Shown: one piece after another, positions 17,941-26,111 of the stretch
Layout of the letters: each line of letters begins with the position of its first letter
Numbering within the stretch: position 1 is the first letter of the stretch
The notes under the pieces: model-generated
Told to the model about the DNA's origin: nothing
What the model saw: the letters and a program-made list of their open reading frames with translations, nothing else
Database searches by the model: none
Source of the DNA: Oscillatoria acuminata PCC 6304
GTDB taxonomy: Bacteria; Cyanobacteriota; Cyanobacteriia; Cyanobacteriales; Laspinemataceae
Reading direction: 5' to 3'
NCBI RefSeq assembly: GCF_000317105.1
Contig: NC_019693.1
Location: forward strand, 1,240,001 to 1,304,000
DNA: 64,000 nt
Position numbers and translations under genes: made by a program

Positions 17941-18708
17941 TCATTCCCACTCCGAGGCAGCCTCTGCTTCCGCTTGGACGATCGCCGATCGCAACTTTGC
18001 CGAGTCAATCTGCTCCTCCGGCAGGTCCTCTAAAAGGGTGCCTTTGTGCAAATACAATAAGCGGTTGCAAAACTGCTGGGCGAGGTCGAGTTGGTGATTG
18101 ACCATAATCAGAGTCGTCTCCGTATGTAGGGCCACTTCAGCTAAAACTTGTAGGAGGTGCTCAGCGCGACCCACGTCTAAGGCGGAGGTCGGTTCATCTA
18201 GTAACAAAATCTTGGGTTCAATGACTAAGGCGCGGCATAAGGCCACCAACTGCCGCTGTCCTACCGATAGCTGCATTTCTGTTCGCTCCAGCCATTCGGT
18301 AGGCAGATGTAGGCGATCCATCCAAGTGGAGACTCTCTCCTGAATCTGAGGGGATTTCATTCCGCGTAGATTCAGGGGATAGGCGATCGCCTCTTGGACG
18401 GTCATGCCTAACAGTTTTGAGTCTTGCAAGACGAGGGTCACTTGCTGACGCAGTTCCAAGACTGGGATTTTTCGGTAATCTTGTCCATCCAAATACAGTG
18501 CACCACGGCTAGGGTCGATGAGTCGAGCCATCAGTCGTAAGAGGGAGGTTTTCCCCCCTCCAGAGGGACCCACAATGGCTAGGCGATCGCCGGGGTAAAC
18601 ATCAAAACAAATCTCATTCAGGATGGGTTTTTCCATCCTCGCCCCTGCGATCGCTGCGTTCAGGCTGACTCGATCCAGCCGCAGTTGAGCATTTTGTTCT
18701 ATTGCCAA
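17941..18708 (-). CDS. ABC transporter ATP-binding protein
   Basis: A 255-residue nucleotide-binding subunit. Walker A is GPSGGGKTS; the Q-loop lies in VTLVLQDSKLLG; the signature motif is a variant, LSVGQRQ instead of LSGGQ; Walker B with the catalytic glutamate is ILLLDEPTSALD; the switch histidine is in MVNHQLD. The arrangement resembles the FetA/YbbL-type ATPases of putative metal exporters, but no permease gene is next to it, so the transported substrate is unknown. The start is a TTG at 18708 without a clear ribosome-binding site; a later start would cut into the first beta strand. The gene downstream in the same direction is not an evident partner. Confidence 0.88.
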   Translation of the reverse strand: MAIEQNAQLRLDRVSLNAAIAGARMEKPILNEICFDVYPGDRLAIVGPSGGGKTSLLRLMARLIDPSRGALYLDGQDYRKIPVLELRQQVTLVLQDSKLLGMTVQEAIAYPLNLRGMKSPQIQERVSTWMDRLHLPTEWLERTEMQLSVGQRQLVALCRALVIEPKILLLDEPTSALDVGRAEHLLQVLAEVALHTETTLIMVNHQLDLAQQFCNRLLYLHKGTLLEDLPEEQIDSAKLRSAIVQAEAEAASEWE

Positions 18709-18795
18709 GGGTTTTTTAATCTTTACAATCCATCTTTTTCAGTCTATCTCCATGCAGTTTCTCCCGGTTAGAAATCACTGACATGGGTCCTCCCC

Positions 18796-19401
18796 TTAAC
18801 TACTCAGGTTCAGGGCCGTGGCGATCGTCCAAGCATCGATTAGCAACAACAGCAGGGTCAATCCCAGCAAAATAAAATACATCCAAGGTTGGGCTAACGG
18901 ACGCACATCCCGGGTATCAATCCCGGTTTTCGCTTCCACAATTTTGACCAACTCGGAAAACCCGACGACCCGCATCGGGAGCAGATACCCTTGGCCGGAT
19001 TTACTGACAAAATAGTAAACTAGCCCCCCCTGTCCGGTGGTACGCGGTTTGAGCGCCGCTACCTGATCCCAAGGCAACATCCACCCTTTGCGGATGCCCC
19101 GGGGAACCCAGTCCGGATAGGTGACTTGAATACCTTCAGCATTGGCGATCGCCCGTTCACTGAGCGCCCCATACACCGCCACCGCCCCCATTGCCAATCC
19201 CACCCAGAGCACTCCCGGCGAAATCGGTGCGCCGGTTGCTTCTGACAAAAAGGGTAAAGGCACCGTGAGGGCCAGATATAAGCTCAAGAGGGTGACTCGA
19301 ATCAGGGGAGAAATCCGAAATTCCCGGACTTCTATAGCTTGAGTTTCAGTTTGAGGTTCAGTTTGAGGTTCAGCGCGATCGCCGATTGGTTCTATTGACA
19401 C
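18796..19401 (-). CDS. Conserved membrane protein with PH-like soluble domain, function unknown
   Basis: 201 residues. The first ~28 are a Gln/Glu/Thr-rich tail with repeated EPQTE units. Two membrane helices follow (residues ~35-80), then a soluble beta-rich part (PDWVPRGIRKGWMLPWDQVAALKPR, YYFVSKSGQGYLLPMRV), and a final membrane helix (YFILLGLTLLLLLIDAWTI). The pattern of two helices, a small beta domain with a conserved tryptophan, and one helix resembles bacterial PH-domain membrane proteins. The start is GTG at 19401, directly after AAAGGG. I do not recognise a named family. Confidence 0.65.
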   Translation of the reverse strand: MSIEPIGDRAEPQTEPQTETQAIEVREFRISPLIRVTLLSLYLALTVPLPFLSEATGAPISPGVLWVGLAMGAVAVYGALSERAIANAEGIQVTYPDWVPRGIRKGWMLPWDQVAALKPRTTGQGGLVYYFVSKSGQGYLLPMRVVGFSELVKIVEAKTGIDTRDVRPLAQPWMYFILLGLTLLLLLIDAWTIATALNLSS

Positions 19402-19505
19402 GACCCTTTATTACTCTTAAAAAAATTCACTCATTGAGAGTTTAGCCGGATTTGATGGGAGTTGTTTTCCCAAAGACCGGACTGCATCCACCGGATTCAG
19501 GGGAT

Positions 19506-19946
19506 TTAAGGCAGATATTTTTGGACCACGATCCAACCCGTCCAGGATACCCAAGCCAGTGCGACAAATAAAATGGCATTCGTGGTGATGTGAAGCGATC
19601 GCGCCCAGGGACGCCCGGGAGCAATCTGAGTCGCACTCCAAGCCGACAGCAGGACCAGTCCCACCACCAACAATCCCACCCCTAAATGGACCGAATGACC
19701 CAGGGACCCGTAATGTCCCAGGGTCCCCACAATCCCCACGGCCAAGAGCAGCAAGACTAGGGCCACCAGGGTGACCCCGAGACCATAGTGGAGCGATCGC
19801 ACCAAAATTCGTCCTTGGGGTTTACGCCCGAGGCGCGCACCATACATCCACAGCCCACTCACCGCGAGCAAGCTATAGGCCAGTATTGAAAACCCCATTG
19901 ACCAGGCTGCGATTTTCCACAACCATAGGAAAGAAGGCAGATCCAC
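19506..19946 (-). CDS. DUF4079 family membrane protein
   Basis: A 146-residue protein with four predicted membrane helices: LWKIAAWSMGFSILAYSLLA, GLGVTLVALVLLLLAVGIVG, LGVGLLVVGLVLLSAW and AILFVALAWVSWTGWIVV. Histidines lie near the membrane boundaries (SLHYG, GHYGSLGHSVHLG, SLHITTNA). DUF4079 proteins are cyanobacterial and plastid membrane proteins related to cytochrome b561-type folds; heme binding through those histidines is possible but unproven. The start is GTG at 19946. It lies about 100 bases upstream of the membrane gene at 18796-19401 on the same strand and may be co-transcribed with it. Confidence 0.75.
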   Translation of the reverse strand: MDLPSFLWLWKIAAWSMGFSILAYSLLAVSGLWMYGARLGRKPQGRILVRSLHYGLGVTLVALVLLLLAVGIVGTLGHYGSLGHSVHLGVGLLVVGLVLLSAWSATQIAPGRPWARSLHITTNAILFVALAWVSWTGWIVVQKYLP

Positions 19947-20129
19947 AAACTTTTATCCTAAACAGTCGTCTAACTGGTCCGGTTGCAGTGAATACCCTTC
20001 ACAATACTCGTTCCAGTCCACCTTAAGCCTAACATCCAATCACCCGGATAGGTTGACGTCTGCTTGTTTTTGATCCTTTATTTTTGATCCCTTGTTTTTC
20101 ACCCTCAGGATCTATTTTATTAAATGATA

Positions 20130-20163
20130 GAGGGTTGAAGCGTTCCTAACGCCAGCAACCCTC
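20130..20163. other. Imperfect hairpin between convergent-side spacer and the DUF1830 gene
   Basis: GAGGGTTG pairs with CAACCCTC and, inside it, CGTT pairs with AACG, giving a two-part stem. It lies 24-57 bases beyond the minus-strand DUF1830 stop, so it could help end that transcript, but no T-run follows. Weak call. Confidence 0.4.
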
Positions 20164-20186
20164 AAATCCTACCTATCTTCATCTTA

Positions 20187-20579
20187 TTAAACCGAGGTTA
20201 AAGCCGTCATTGAAAAGGGATCATTCAAGACGATCCCTTTATTATCAATCGGGGGATTTCTATGGGAACGGTTGGGCATTGCCTGCGGCTCAGGTGCAGG
20301 ACCCGTGGGAGTGGGATCGCTTTCATCCAGGACTCGCAGGCGTCCACAAGGGATCTTATCGGATAAAATAGCACTGGCCATCATGCCGGTATGAATTTCT
20401 AACAGCGCTTCGGGAAATGCTTCAAAAACAAGCCGTTGACCGGGAAACACAACCCGTTCAAAATACCAGTTAGGAACGTTACTGACCCGAGCGATTTGAA
20501 TTTTGCTGGTGGCATTGACATAGCAGCAGAGAATTTGACCTGAACGGTCAGCCGGAATGGGATCGAGTATTTGAGCCAT
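20187..20579 (-). CDS. DUF1830 domain protein
   Basis: About 130 residues from the ATG at 20579 (AAAGG just upstream); an extension to 20696 reads through basic low-complexity sequence and is unlikely. The DUF1830 core spans residues ~10-80 with ILCCYVNATSKIQIARV, PNWYFERVVFPGQRLVFEA and LEIHTGMMASAILSDKIPC. This small beta-rich family is largely cyanobacterial and has no established function. The last ~50 residues are a Pro/Ser-rich tail not typical of the domain. Confidence 0.8.
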   Translation of the reverse strand: MAQILDPIPADRSGQILCCYVNATSKIQIARVSNVPNWYFERVVFPGQRLVFEAFPEALLEIHTGMMASAILSDKIPCGRLRVLDESDPTPTGPAPEPQAMPNRSHRNPPIDNKGIVLNDPFSMTALTSV

Positions 20580-20937
20580 AACCTTTGGAGGAGCTTTTTT
20601 CAAAAAAACTTTATACCCTATCACCCTAACACCAGCCGATCCCCGCAAGCTGTAAACGCGACTACCAACTGAAGCGGATCTGGAATATTTTTTCATTAAA
20701 AAGAGACAATACCTTGGTTAAGCTAGGCTGATGAATCCTATTGATCCCTTTTATTAGGGGCTGGGAAGCCCCGTTACGGGGGGTTTTCCCGGTAGTGCTG
20801 CTTTGGGATCCCAGTCCGGAGGCATTGGACCCTCTAGCCCCAGAGTTGCCCCTGTGCATCATGCAGATTCAGAGGGCTGATGGTATGGTGAAGTTATATG
20901 AACCGCTTTTTTGTAAAAACTATTCCCCACTACCGAG

Positions 20938-22509
20938 ATGGAAAATCGCATCCTCTACGTTCGCCTGCCGTGCAATCCCATCTTCCCGATCGGTGTCGTT
21001 TACCTAGCCGATTTTGTTCACAAGCTATTTCCCGAGGTTGAACAGCAGATTTTTGATATGGGAACGGTCCCCCCTCTGGACTTTGCCCAGTCCCTCGATG
21101 CCTGTGTCGATCGCTTTCAACCCACTTTACTGGTCTTCTCCTGGCGGGATATTCAGATTTATGCCCCAGTCGGTGGACGCGGGGGGAATCCCCTGCAAAA
21201 CGCTTTTGAGTTTTACTATGCGCGCAATCCCTTAATTAAACTCCGGGGTGCCCTGGGGGGACTGCGAATCACTACGGCCTATTATGGCGAACTCTGGCGC
21301 AATCTGGGATTAGTCAAGCGGGGACTTAAACGCGCTCAAACCTATCACCCCGAAGCGAGGGCGATTGTGGGGGGTGGTGCGGTGAGTGTGTTCTATGAAC
21401 AACTGGGTCGCAGTTTACCCCAGGGGACGATTATTTCGGTGGGGGAAGGGGAGGTACTGCTGGAAAAATATCTGCGGGGTCAAGATTTTCAGGATGAACG
21501 CTGTTATGTGGTGGGGGAAACGACCCCGCGCGATCGCCTGATCCATGAAAAACCCACAGAAATTGAGAAAACCGCTTGTGACTACGACTACATAGAACGG
21601 TTATGGCCTGAGTTTCAATATTATCTGCAAGACCAAGATTTTTACATCGGCGTCCAAACCAAGCGCGGTTGTCCCCACAACTGTTGTTACTGCGTTTATA
21701 CGGTGATTGAAGGGAAGCAGGTTCGGATTAATCCGGCAGATGAAGTGGTGGCCGAAATGCGTCAACTCTACGATCGCGGCATCCGCAATTTTTGGTTTAC
21801 TGATGCTCAGTTTATTCCGGCGCGGCGCTATATTAACGATGCGATCGAGTTACTCCAGAAAATTTCCGAGGCCGGAATGGAAGATATCCATTGGGCCGCC
21901 TATATCCGCGCTGACAATTTGAACCCGGAATTATGCGATTTGATGGTCAAAACCGGGATGAATTATTTTGAAATTGGGATTACTAGCGGTTCCCAAGAAC
22001 TGGTCCGGAAGATGCGGATGGGTTACAACCTTCGAGTGGTTCTACAAAATTGTCGCGACTTGAAGGCAGCGGGTTTTAATGACTTGGTGTCGGTGAATTA
22101 TTCGTTTAATGTCATTGATGAGACCTATGAAACGATTCGTCAGACCCTGGCCTATCATCGGGAACTGGAACGAATTTTTGGGGAAGATAAGGTAGAACCG
22201 GCGATCTTTTTTATTGGGTTACAACCCCATACCCATTTAGAAGAGTATGCGTTTAAGGAAAATATTCTCAAACCCGGTTATGACCCCATGAGTTTGATGC
22301 CTTGGACGGCCCGGAAATTACTCTGGAATCCGGAACCGCTGGGGTCGTTCTTCGGTGAGGTTTGTCTGGAGGCATGGCAGCGCAATCCCAATGATTTCGG
22401 GCGGGAAGTGATGCGAATTTTAGAAGAACGGTTAGGCTGTGCGGAGTTAGAATCGGCATTATCTGCCCCTATTCCTCCGCAAACCCAGTCTTTGGCTAAG
22501 GTGAGTTAA
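20938..22509 (+). CDS. B12-binding-type radical SAM protein
   Basis: A 523-residue enzyme. The first ~180 residues form a cobalamin-binding-like Rossmann part (NRILYVRLPCNPIFPIGVVY, VGGGAVSVFYEQLG, SVGEGEVLLEKYL). The radical SAM core follows, with the [4Fe-4S] cysteines Cys245-x3-Cys249-x2-Cys252 (RGCPHNCCYCVYTV) and the downstream FWFTDAQFIPA and FEIGITSGSQELVRKM blocks. Cyanobacterial proteins of this length and architecture are annotated, as I recall, as a radical SAM protein linked to high-light acclimation of photosystem II; I give that only as a possibility. It stands alone and ends in a clear terminator. The substrate is unknown. Confidence 0.85.
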   Translation: MENRILYVRLPCNPIFPIGVVYLADFVHKLFPEVEQQIFDMGTVPPLDFAQSLDACVDRFQPTLLVFSWRDIQIYAPVGGRGGNPLQNAFEFYYARNPLIKLRGALGGLRITTAYYGELWRNLGLVKRGLKRAQTYHPEARAIVGGGAVSVFYEQLGRSLPQGTIISVGEGEVLLEKYLRGQDFQDERCYVVGETTPRDRLIHEKPTEIEKTACDYDYIERLWPEFQYYLQDQDFYIGVQTKRGCPHNCCYCVYTVIEGKQVRINPADEVVAEMRQLYDRGIRNFWFTDAQFIPARRYINDAIELLQKISEAGMEDIHWAAYIRADNLNPELCDLMVKTGMNYFEIGITSGSQELVRKMRMGYNLRVVLQNCRDLKAAGFNDLVSVNYSFNVIDETYETIRQTLAYHRELERIFGEDKVEPAIFFIGLQPHTHLEEYAFKENILKPGYDPMSLMPWTARKLLWNPEPLGSFFGEVCLEAWQRNPNDFGREVMRILEERLGCAELESALSAPIPPQTQSLAKVS

Positions 22510-22522
22510 CGCGAAAAAGATG

Positions 22523-22552
22523 GCGGGGTTTAAAGCCCCGCTTAGTTATTTT
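22523..22552 (+). terminator. Rho-independent terminator of the radical SAM gene
   Basis: The stem GCGGGG / CCCCGC, extendable through GTTT-AAAG pairing, is followed by a T-rich tail (TTATTTTTTTATT). It lies 14 bases after the stop codon. Confidence 0.88.
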
Positions 22553-22724
22553 TTTATTCGGCGATCGCTATATTTTATGCACTCTGGAATCGGTCATTAA
22601 TCTGACTTGACCGAACTCAAACGCTACTGCTTGGGTTTCCGAGTCAAGGGTTCTGCATTCAACCCTTATTAAAAATTGTCAGGAGAAAATATTTAAGCGG
22701 TTCTGTTAATCTGTGAAGGATTGC

Positions 22725-22994
22725 TTATGCGTTTAATAATCTGGATTCAGGTAGGACGGACAATTGAGAGAGGACCTCTTCTCTAACACACAAGAGTGCT
22801 GCTAAGGAAAAGACTCGGGTTACGAGGTCTGGGGTAATTTGAGGATATTGGCCGAAGACTTGCTGTTGCGTCCATCCCGCAGCATACAGATCAAGGACGA
22901 ATTCCGCCAACTGCGGCGTCGTTCCGTTCGGCTTGGATTCCTGTTTTTTAGCCATTGAATTTAAGCAGGTGTGCCAAGTCATTTTTTCTTCCAT
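22725..22994 (-). CDS. Small DUF433-like helix-turn-helix protein
   Basis: 89 residues from 22994, or 76 from the ATG at 22955. The core LAEFVLDLYAAGWTQQQVFGQYPQITPDLVTRVFSLAALL follows the DUF433 pattern: a helix, then 'W/M-T-x-E/Q-x-V/I-x-x-x-Y-P-x-L/I-T-x-x-x-V', then a second helix ending in small residues. DUF433 proteins have an antitoxin-like DNA-binding fold and are often paired with toxins. No toxin gene is adjacent here, so it may be an orphan. GGAG lies 11 bases before the first ATG. The family is assigned by pattern. Confidence 0.55.
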   Translation of the reverse strand: MEEKMTWHTCLNSMAKKQESKPNGTTPQLAEFVLDLYAAGWTQQQVFGQYPQITPDLVTRVFSLAALLCVREEVLSQLSVLPESRLLNA

Positions 22995-23271
22995 AACCGG
23001 GTAAACTCCATTCTAATTATAGGCAATTTCTGCAAGGGTGTCTCCCCCCTGTACTCTTATTTTAATAAAGCTATTGTAAAGATTTGAACTCCTACTTTGG
23101 GTAGACTCTAGATCGGGTCAGAATCTTCCGGTTGGCCGAGTCACCCTTGATCGCTGCAAACTCAGGAGGGGGTGAATACATTCCGGAGTCTTCTGTGGTG
23201 GCAGGTATCCCAGAGTTGTCCGGGCGATCGCAATCTTCGGGGGAGGCGATCGCATCCACCGGGTCCTTGAA
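22995..23271. other. Non-coding spacer
   Basis: About 280 bases between two minus-strand genes. It holds two GCGATCGC-like sites near 23223-23252 and no recognised gene or terminator. Confidence 0.5.
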
Positions 23272-24732
23272 CTACAGGCCAAACAAATTTTGCAGCCGCT
23301 TTCTCACCCAAACCACTGGATTTTTATCATCTTCTGTAGCATCTAACAACCCCATTGTTCTTAATTGCTGTTGCCGCTGCACTAATTCTTCTTGATGTTT
23401 ACATAATTCCTGAACGATTTCCTCAGCCAACTCGGGATGCTCCTGCAAAATGCTTTGAAAGGCATTATGATGAATCGTAAACAGAATAGTTTCTTCTAAG
23501 GCTCGTACCGAGGCCGTTCGGGGAATTCCTAACATTAAAGATAATTCTCCAAAAAATTTCCCGGCCCCCAGGTTGGTCAGATGCTTATTAATTTTTTCGA
23601 CAAACACCTCCACGGAACCCGATAACACGATATAAAAGGCATCTCCGGGGTCCCCTTCATGAAATAAAATCTGCGAGGAATACAAGCGTTTCCGATGGCC
23701 AATTTCAATGAGTTGTCTTAATTCTATGTCCGTAAAGTTTTGAAAATAAGTTACCTGCCGCAGCAAATCTTTCAGTGATAACGGCTTATTCGAGGTGGCC
23801 ACCGCTACAGGTTCGGAAATCATCTCAGGACTATGGCCATTCTGTTGGAATTTTCTTCTCCCCAACAAACTTAAGTCTTCTCCATTTCTAATCCATAAAT
23901 CCCGTTGAGGAAACGGGACTGTAATCTGGTTTTGGCGCAGGTTATGCTCGATGATAAAATTTAAAGAACTCCGAATAAACGGTTCACGATCAATCCGGTT
24001 TACCCAAACCCATAGTTCAAAGTTGAGCGCATTATCCCCAAAATTTTTAAACATGACTTTTGGGGGAGGGTCGTGCAACACTGCCGGTTCCATATAAGCC
24101 GCATTTAAGAGGGTTTCGGTGACTAAAACCGTGTCGCTATTATAGGCAACTCCCACGGGAATTTGAATTCGAGCGTGGAAAGAGTCGTAGCTCCAATTGA
24201 GCACTTTATTTTCAACAATTTTACTGTTGGGAACGACAACATCTCCACCATCGCGGGTCCGGATGAGGGTCGATCGCAGGGATACTTCTTTGACATAACC
24301 TGACATTCCGTCAAATTCTATAAAATCCCCAACCTTGAGTTTTCGTTCAATCAGTAAGGTTAGACCACTGATAAAGTTGCGGGTTACTTCCTGAAGTCCA
24401 AAACCAATCCCAACCCCTAAACCTCCCGCAATGACGAGTAGGGAACCGAGGTTGAATCCGGTACTTTGCAACACAATGATCAGACCTAGCATGGAACTGC
24501 TATAGCTGATAATGGTTGCCATTGCTTCGCGGTTTCCTTCGTCAATTCGCAGCTTAACGAGAAGCCGATATTTTAGAAATTTCTTGAGGGCGCGGGATAG
24601 GAACAGAACAATAAAAACCCAGATCATCAGTTGCAAGATTGCACTGATTGAAACTGAATAGTTGCCGATGGGAATTGGAGCGGTAAACCAGGAAAGGGAC
24701 TGTGTTGCTATTCTTTTTAACGCTTCGTTCAT
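23272..24732 (-). CDS. MscS-type channel with C-terminal cyclic nucleotide-binding domain
   Basis: 486 residues. Two or three membrane helices (residues ~25-110) lead to the pore helix LLVIAGGLGVGIGFGLQEVTRNFISG. The MscS beta domain (KLKVGDFIEFDGMSGYVKEV, DGGDVVVPNSKIVENKVLNW) and the alpha/beta portal domain follow, to ~residue 290. After a linker, residues ~335-450 form a cNMP-binding domain (FHEGDPGDAFYIVLSGSVEV, FFGELSLMLGIPRTASVRA with the phosphate-binding cassette). The arrangement matches cyclic-nucleotide-gated MscS homologues that respond poorly to tension. A class III cyclase gene lies 1.4 kb downstream of it on the map, which would make a plausible signal source. Ends with a Gln-rich helical tail. 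Confidence 0.92.
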   Translation of the reverse strand: MNEALKRIATQSLSWFTAPIPIGNYSVSISAILQLMIWVFIVLFLSRALKKFLKYRLLVKLRIDEGNREAMATIISYSSSMLGLIIVLQSTGFNLGSLLVIAGGLGVGIGFGLQEVTRNFISGLTLLIERKLKVGDFIEFDGMSGYVKEVSLRSTLIRTRDGGDVVVPNSKIVENKVLNWSYDSFHARIQIPVGVAYNSDTVLVTETLLNAAYMEPAVLHDPPPKVMFKNFGDNALNFELWVWVNRIDREPFIRSSLNFIIEHNLRQNQITVPFPQRDLWIRNGEDLSLLGRRKFQQNGHSPEMISEPVAVATSNKPLSLKDLLRQVTYFQNFTDIELRQLIEIGHRKRLYSSQILFHEGDPGDAFYIVLSGSVEVFVEKINKHLTNLGAGKFFGELSLMLGIPRTASVRALEETILFTIHHNAFQSILQEHPELAEEIVQELCKHQEELVQRQQQLRTMGLLDATEDDKNPVVWVRKRLQNLFGL

Positions 24733-25240
24733 TGATCCTGGATCGAGCGAACAATCGCTAGTTTACTATAGGTTAGGGAAAAGAGGCCAAACCCGGGTTT
24801 AGCTCGCTTCTATGTGTAACAAGTTCCTCTTATGAATTGAGCGCTTCATCATGATCTGAACGATCCAGTCCGCGATCGCGCTCGGGTTTTGTTTCCAGGA
24901 GGGGTTAACCGTTGTTGTGATCTCTATCTTGAACTGAGTCTGATTTGCTCCCATGTTGCTCCGATTCTTCTACAGTGATCAAGAATTAGGCTAGAATTCC
25001 GGAGGTTGTTGAAAGTCCCTTCTTTAGTCTGCTGTCCATCCTGATAGGTTCCGCAAATTCTCACCGGAGGGGTACAGGATGAGGTCCCGCAGTCCAAAAA
25101 CCGGGTTCTTGACCCTAAGGGGTCGCTCAAGGCTACAATCGACGAAGGGCCATAAACGGAAAAAGCCCCCTTTGTCGAAAAAGAGGGTGAGGGGGGATTG
25201 TGCTGCAATGATGCAGTTCGTTTAATTTGGATCCCGGGAA
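24733..25240. other. Non-coding spacer with a dispersed C-rich/G-rich hairpin
   Basis: About 500 bases without a supported gene. Bases ~25163-25198 read CCCCCTTT...AAGAGGG...GGGGGG, a palindromic type often scattered in cyanobacterial genomes. AAAACCGGGTTCTTG near 25096 is a variant of the GAAACCCGGTTTC element. Reading frames across it are low-complexity artefacts of the repeat. Confidence 0.5.
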
Positions 25241-26041
25241 TCAGACGGTGACGATTGTCTCTGCCTGCAAAGCAGAGGGGACAAATTCAAACTGCTGTCC
25301 CCGTTGGACAAACCCGAGGAATCCATCTTGTTCCGCATCCGGAAGGGCTCCGGGTTGATACCCATACAACCACATTTTATTTTTGATGGCATCGGGTAAA
25401 GCAACTAATTCCTGATAATGAGCGTGAACGGTTGTGGGGAATTGAGAGGTTTCGCAATCCTGGAAAATCAGGTCAGCTTGCTCGTAATATTCCCAGATTT
25501 CTTCCCGACATAATTGGGTATCGGTGCTGAAAAAGATTTGCTTTCCTTCTAGTTCAAAGAACAATCCATAGCTGGGCATCACAAAGTAACCATTGTTAAT
25601 ATGGATAACTTTGACGAGATTAAATTGGATATTTTCCCAGCTAAAATGGCCATGACGGGGAACTTTTTCTACTTCAAAAAACGTCTCTAATTCTGTGATA
25701 TCGCCTTGGATGGAACGGAGGCCCCCGCAGAGGGTATTGGCCCAAAGGTCCCCAGCTATTTCTTTACTGATATAAAGGCGGGGTCTTTCGCAGCGGGGGT
25801 CAAATTTGGTGGTAAAGGAAATATATTCCAATCCTCCGGCATGATCGGAGTGCAAATGGCTGATGTAAATATCGGTGATATCCAGATGGGAATATCCGGC
25901 ATCATGGAGAGAGAAGCGAATATCGGAACCGCAATCAATTAGGAGTTTAGTTCCGCGATCGCTCTCTAACAAGACATTCGATTGATAATTATTGGCTCCC
26001 ACGGTGAAAGCCGAGCCCGAACCTAAAAAGGTTAATTTCAT
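25241..26041 (-). CDS. Metallo-beta-lactamase fold hydrolase
   Basis: A 266-residue enzyme with the dinuclear metal motif His62-Leu-His64-Ser-Asp66-His67 in YISHLHSDHAGGLEYI. Further likely ligands are in KVIHINNGY, STDTQLCREE and the His of TTVHAHYQEL. The opening MKLTFLGSGSAF is typical of the ribonuclease Z/PhnP-like branch of this superfamily. The substrate (RNA, cyclic nucleotide or phosphodiester) cannot be decided. ATG with GAGGA five bases upstream. The neighbouring class III cyclase makes a phosphodiesterase role attractive, but this is speculation. Confidence 0.85.
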   Translation of the reverse strand: MKLTFLGSGSAFTVGANNYQSNVLLESDRGTKLLIDCGSDIRFSLHDAGYSHLDITDIYISHLHSDHAGGLEYISFTTKFDPRCERPRLYISKEIAGDLWANTLCGGLRSIQGDITELETFFEVEKVPRHGHFSWENIQFNLVKVIHINNGYFVMPSYGLFFELEGKQIFFSTDTQLCREEIWEYYEQADLIFQDCETSQFPTTVHAHYQELVALPDAIKNKMWLYGYQPGALPDAEQDGFLGFVQRGQQFEFVPSALQAETIVTV

Positions 26042-26111
26042 AAGAGTCCTCTAATCTCATTTAAACAATGGCGATCGCCCTCCACAGTTGAAGAGTCAAT
26101 CAAACCCTCAC

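Noticed and set aside
17915-17945. tRNA T-arm-like string (AGGTTCAATCCCT)
   Set aside because: No matching acceptor, anticodon or D arms around it; the bases overlap the ABC gene end.
18796-19401. Photosystem I assembly factor Ycf4
   Set aside because: Length and two N-terminal helices are similar, but the characteristic Ycf4 sequence blocks are absent and there is a third C-terminal helix.
24924-25208. Minus-strand frame of 94 codons
   Set aside because: It runs through the dispersed hairpin repeat, is low-complexity and has no ribosome-binding site.
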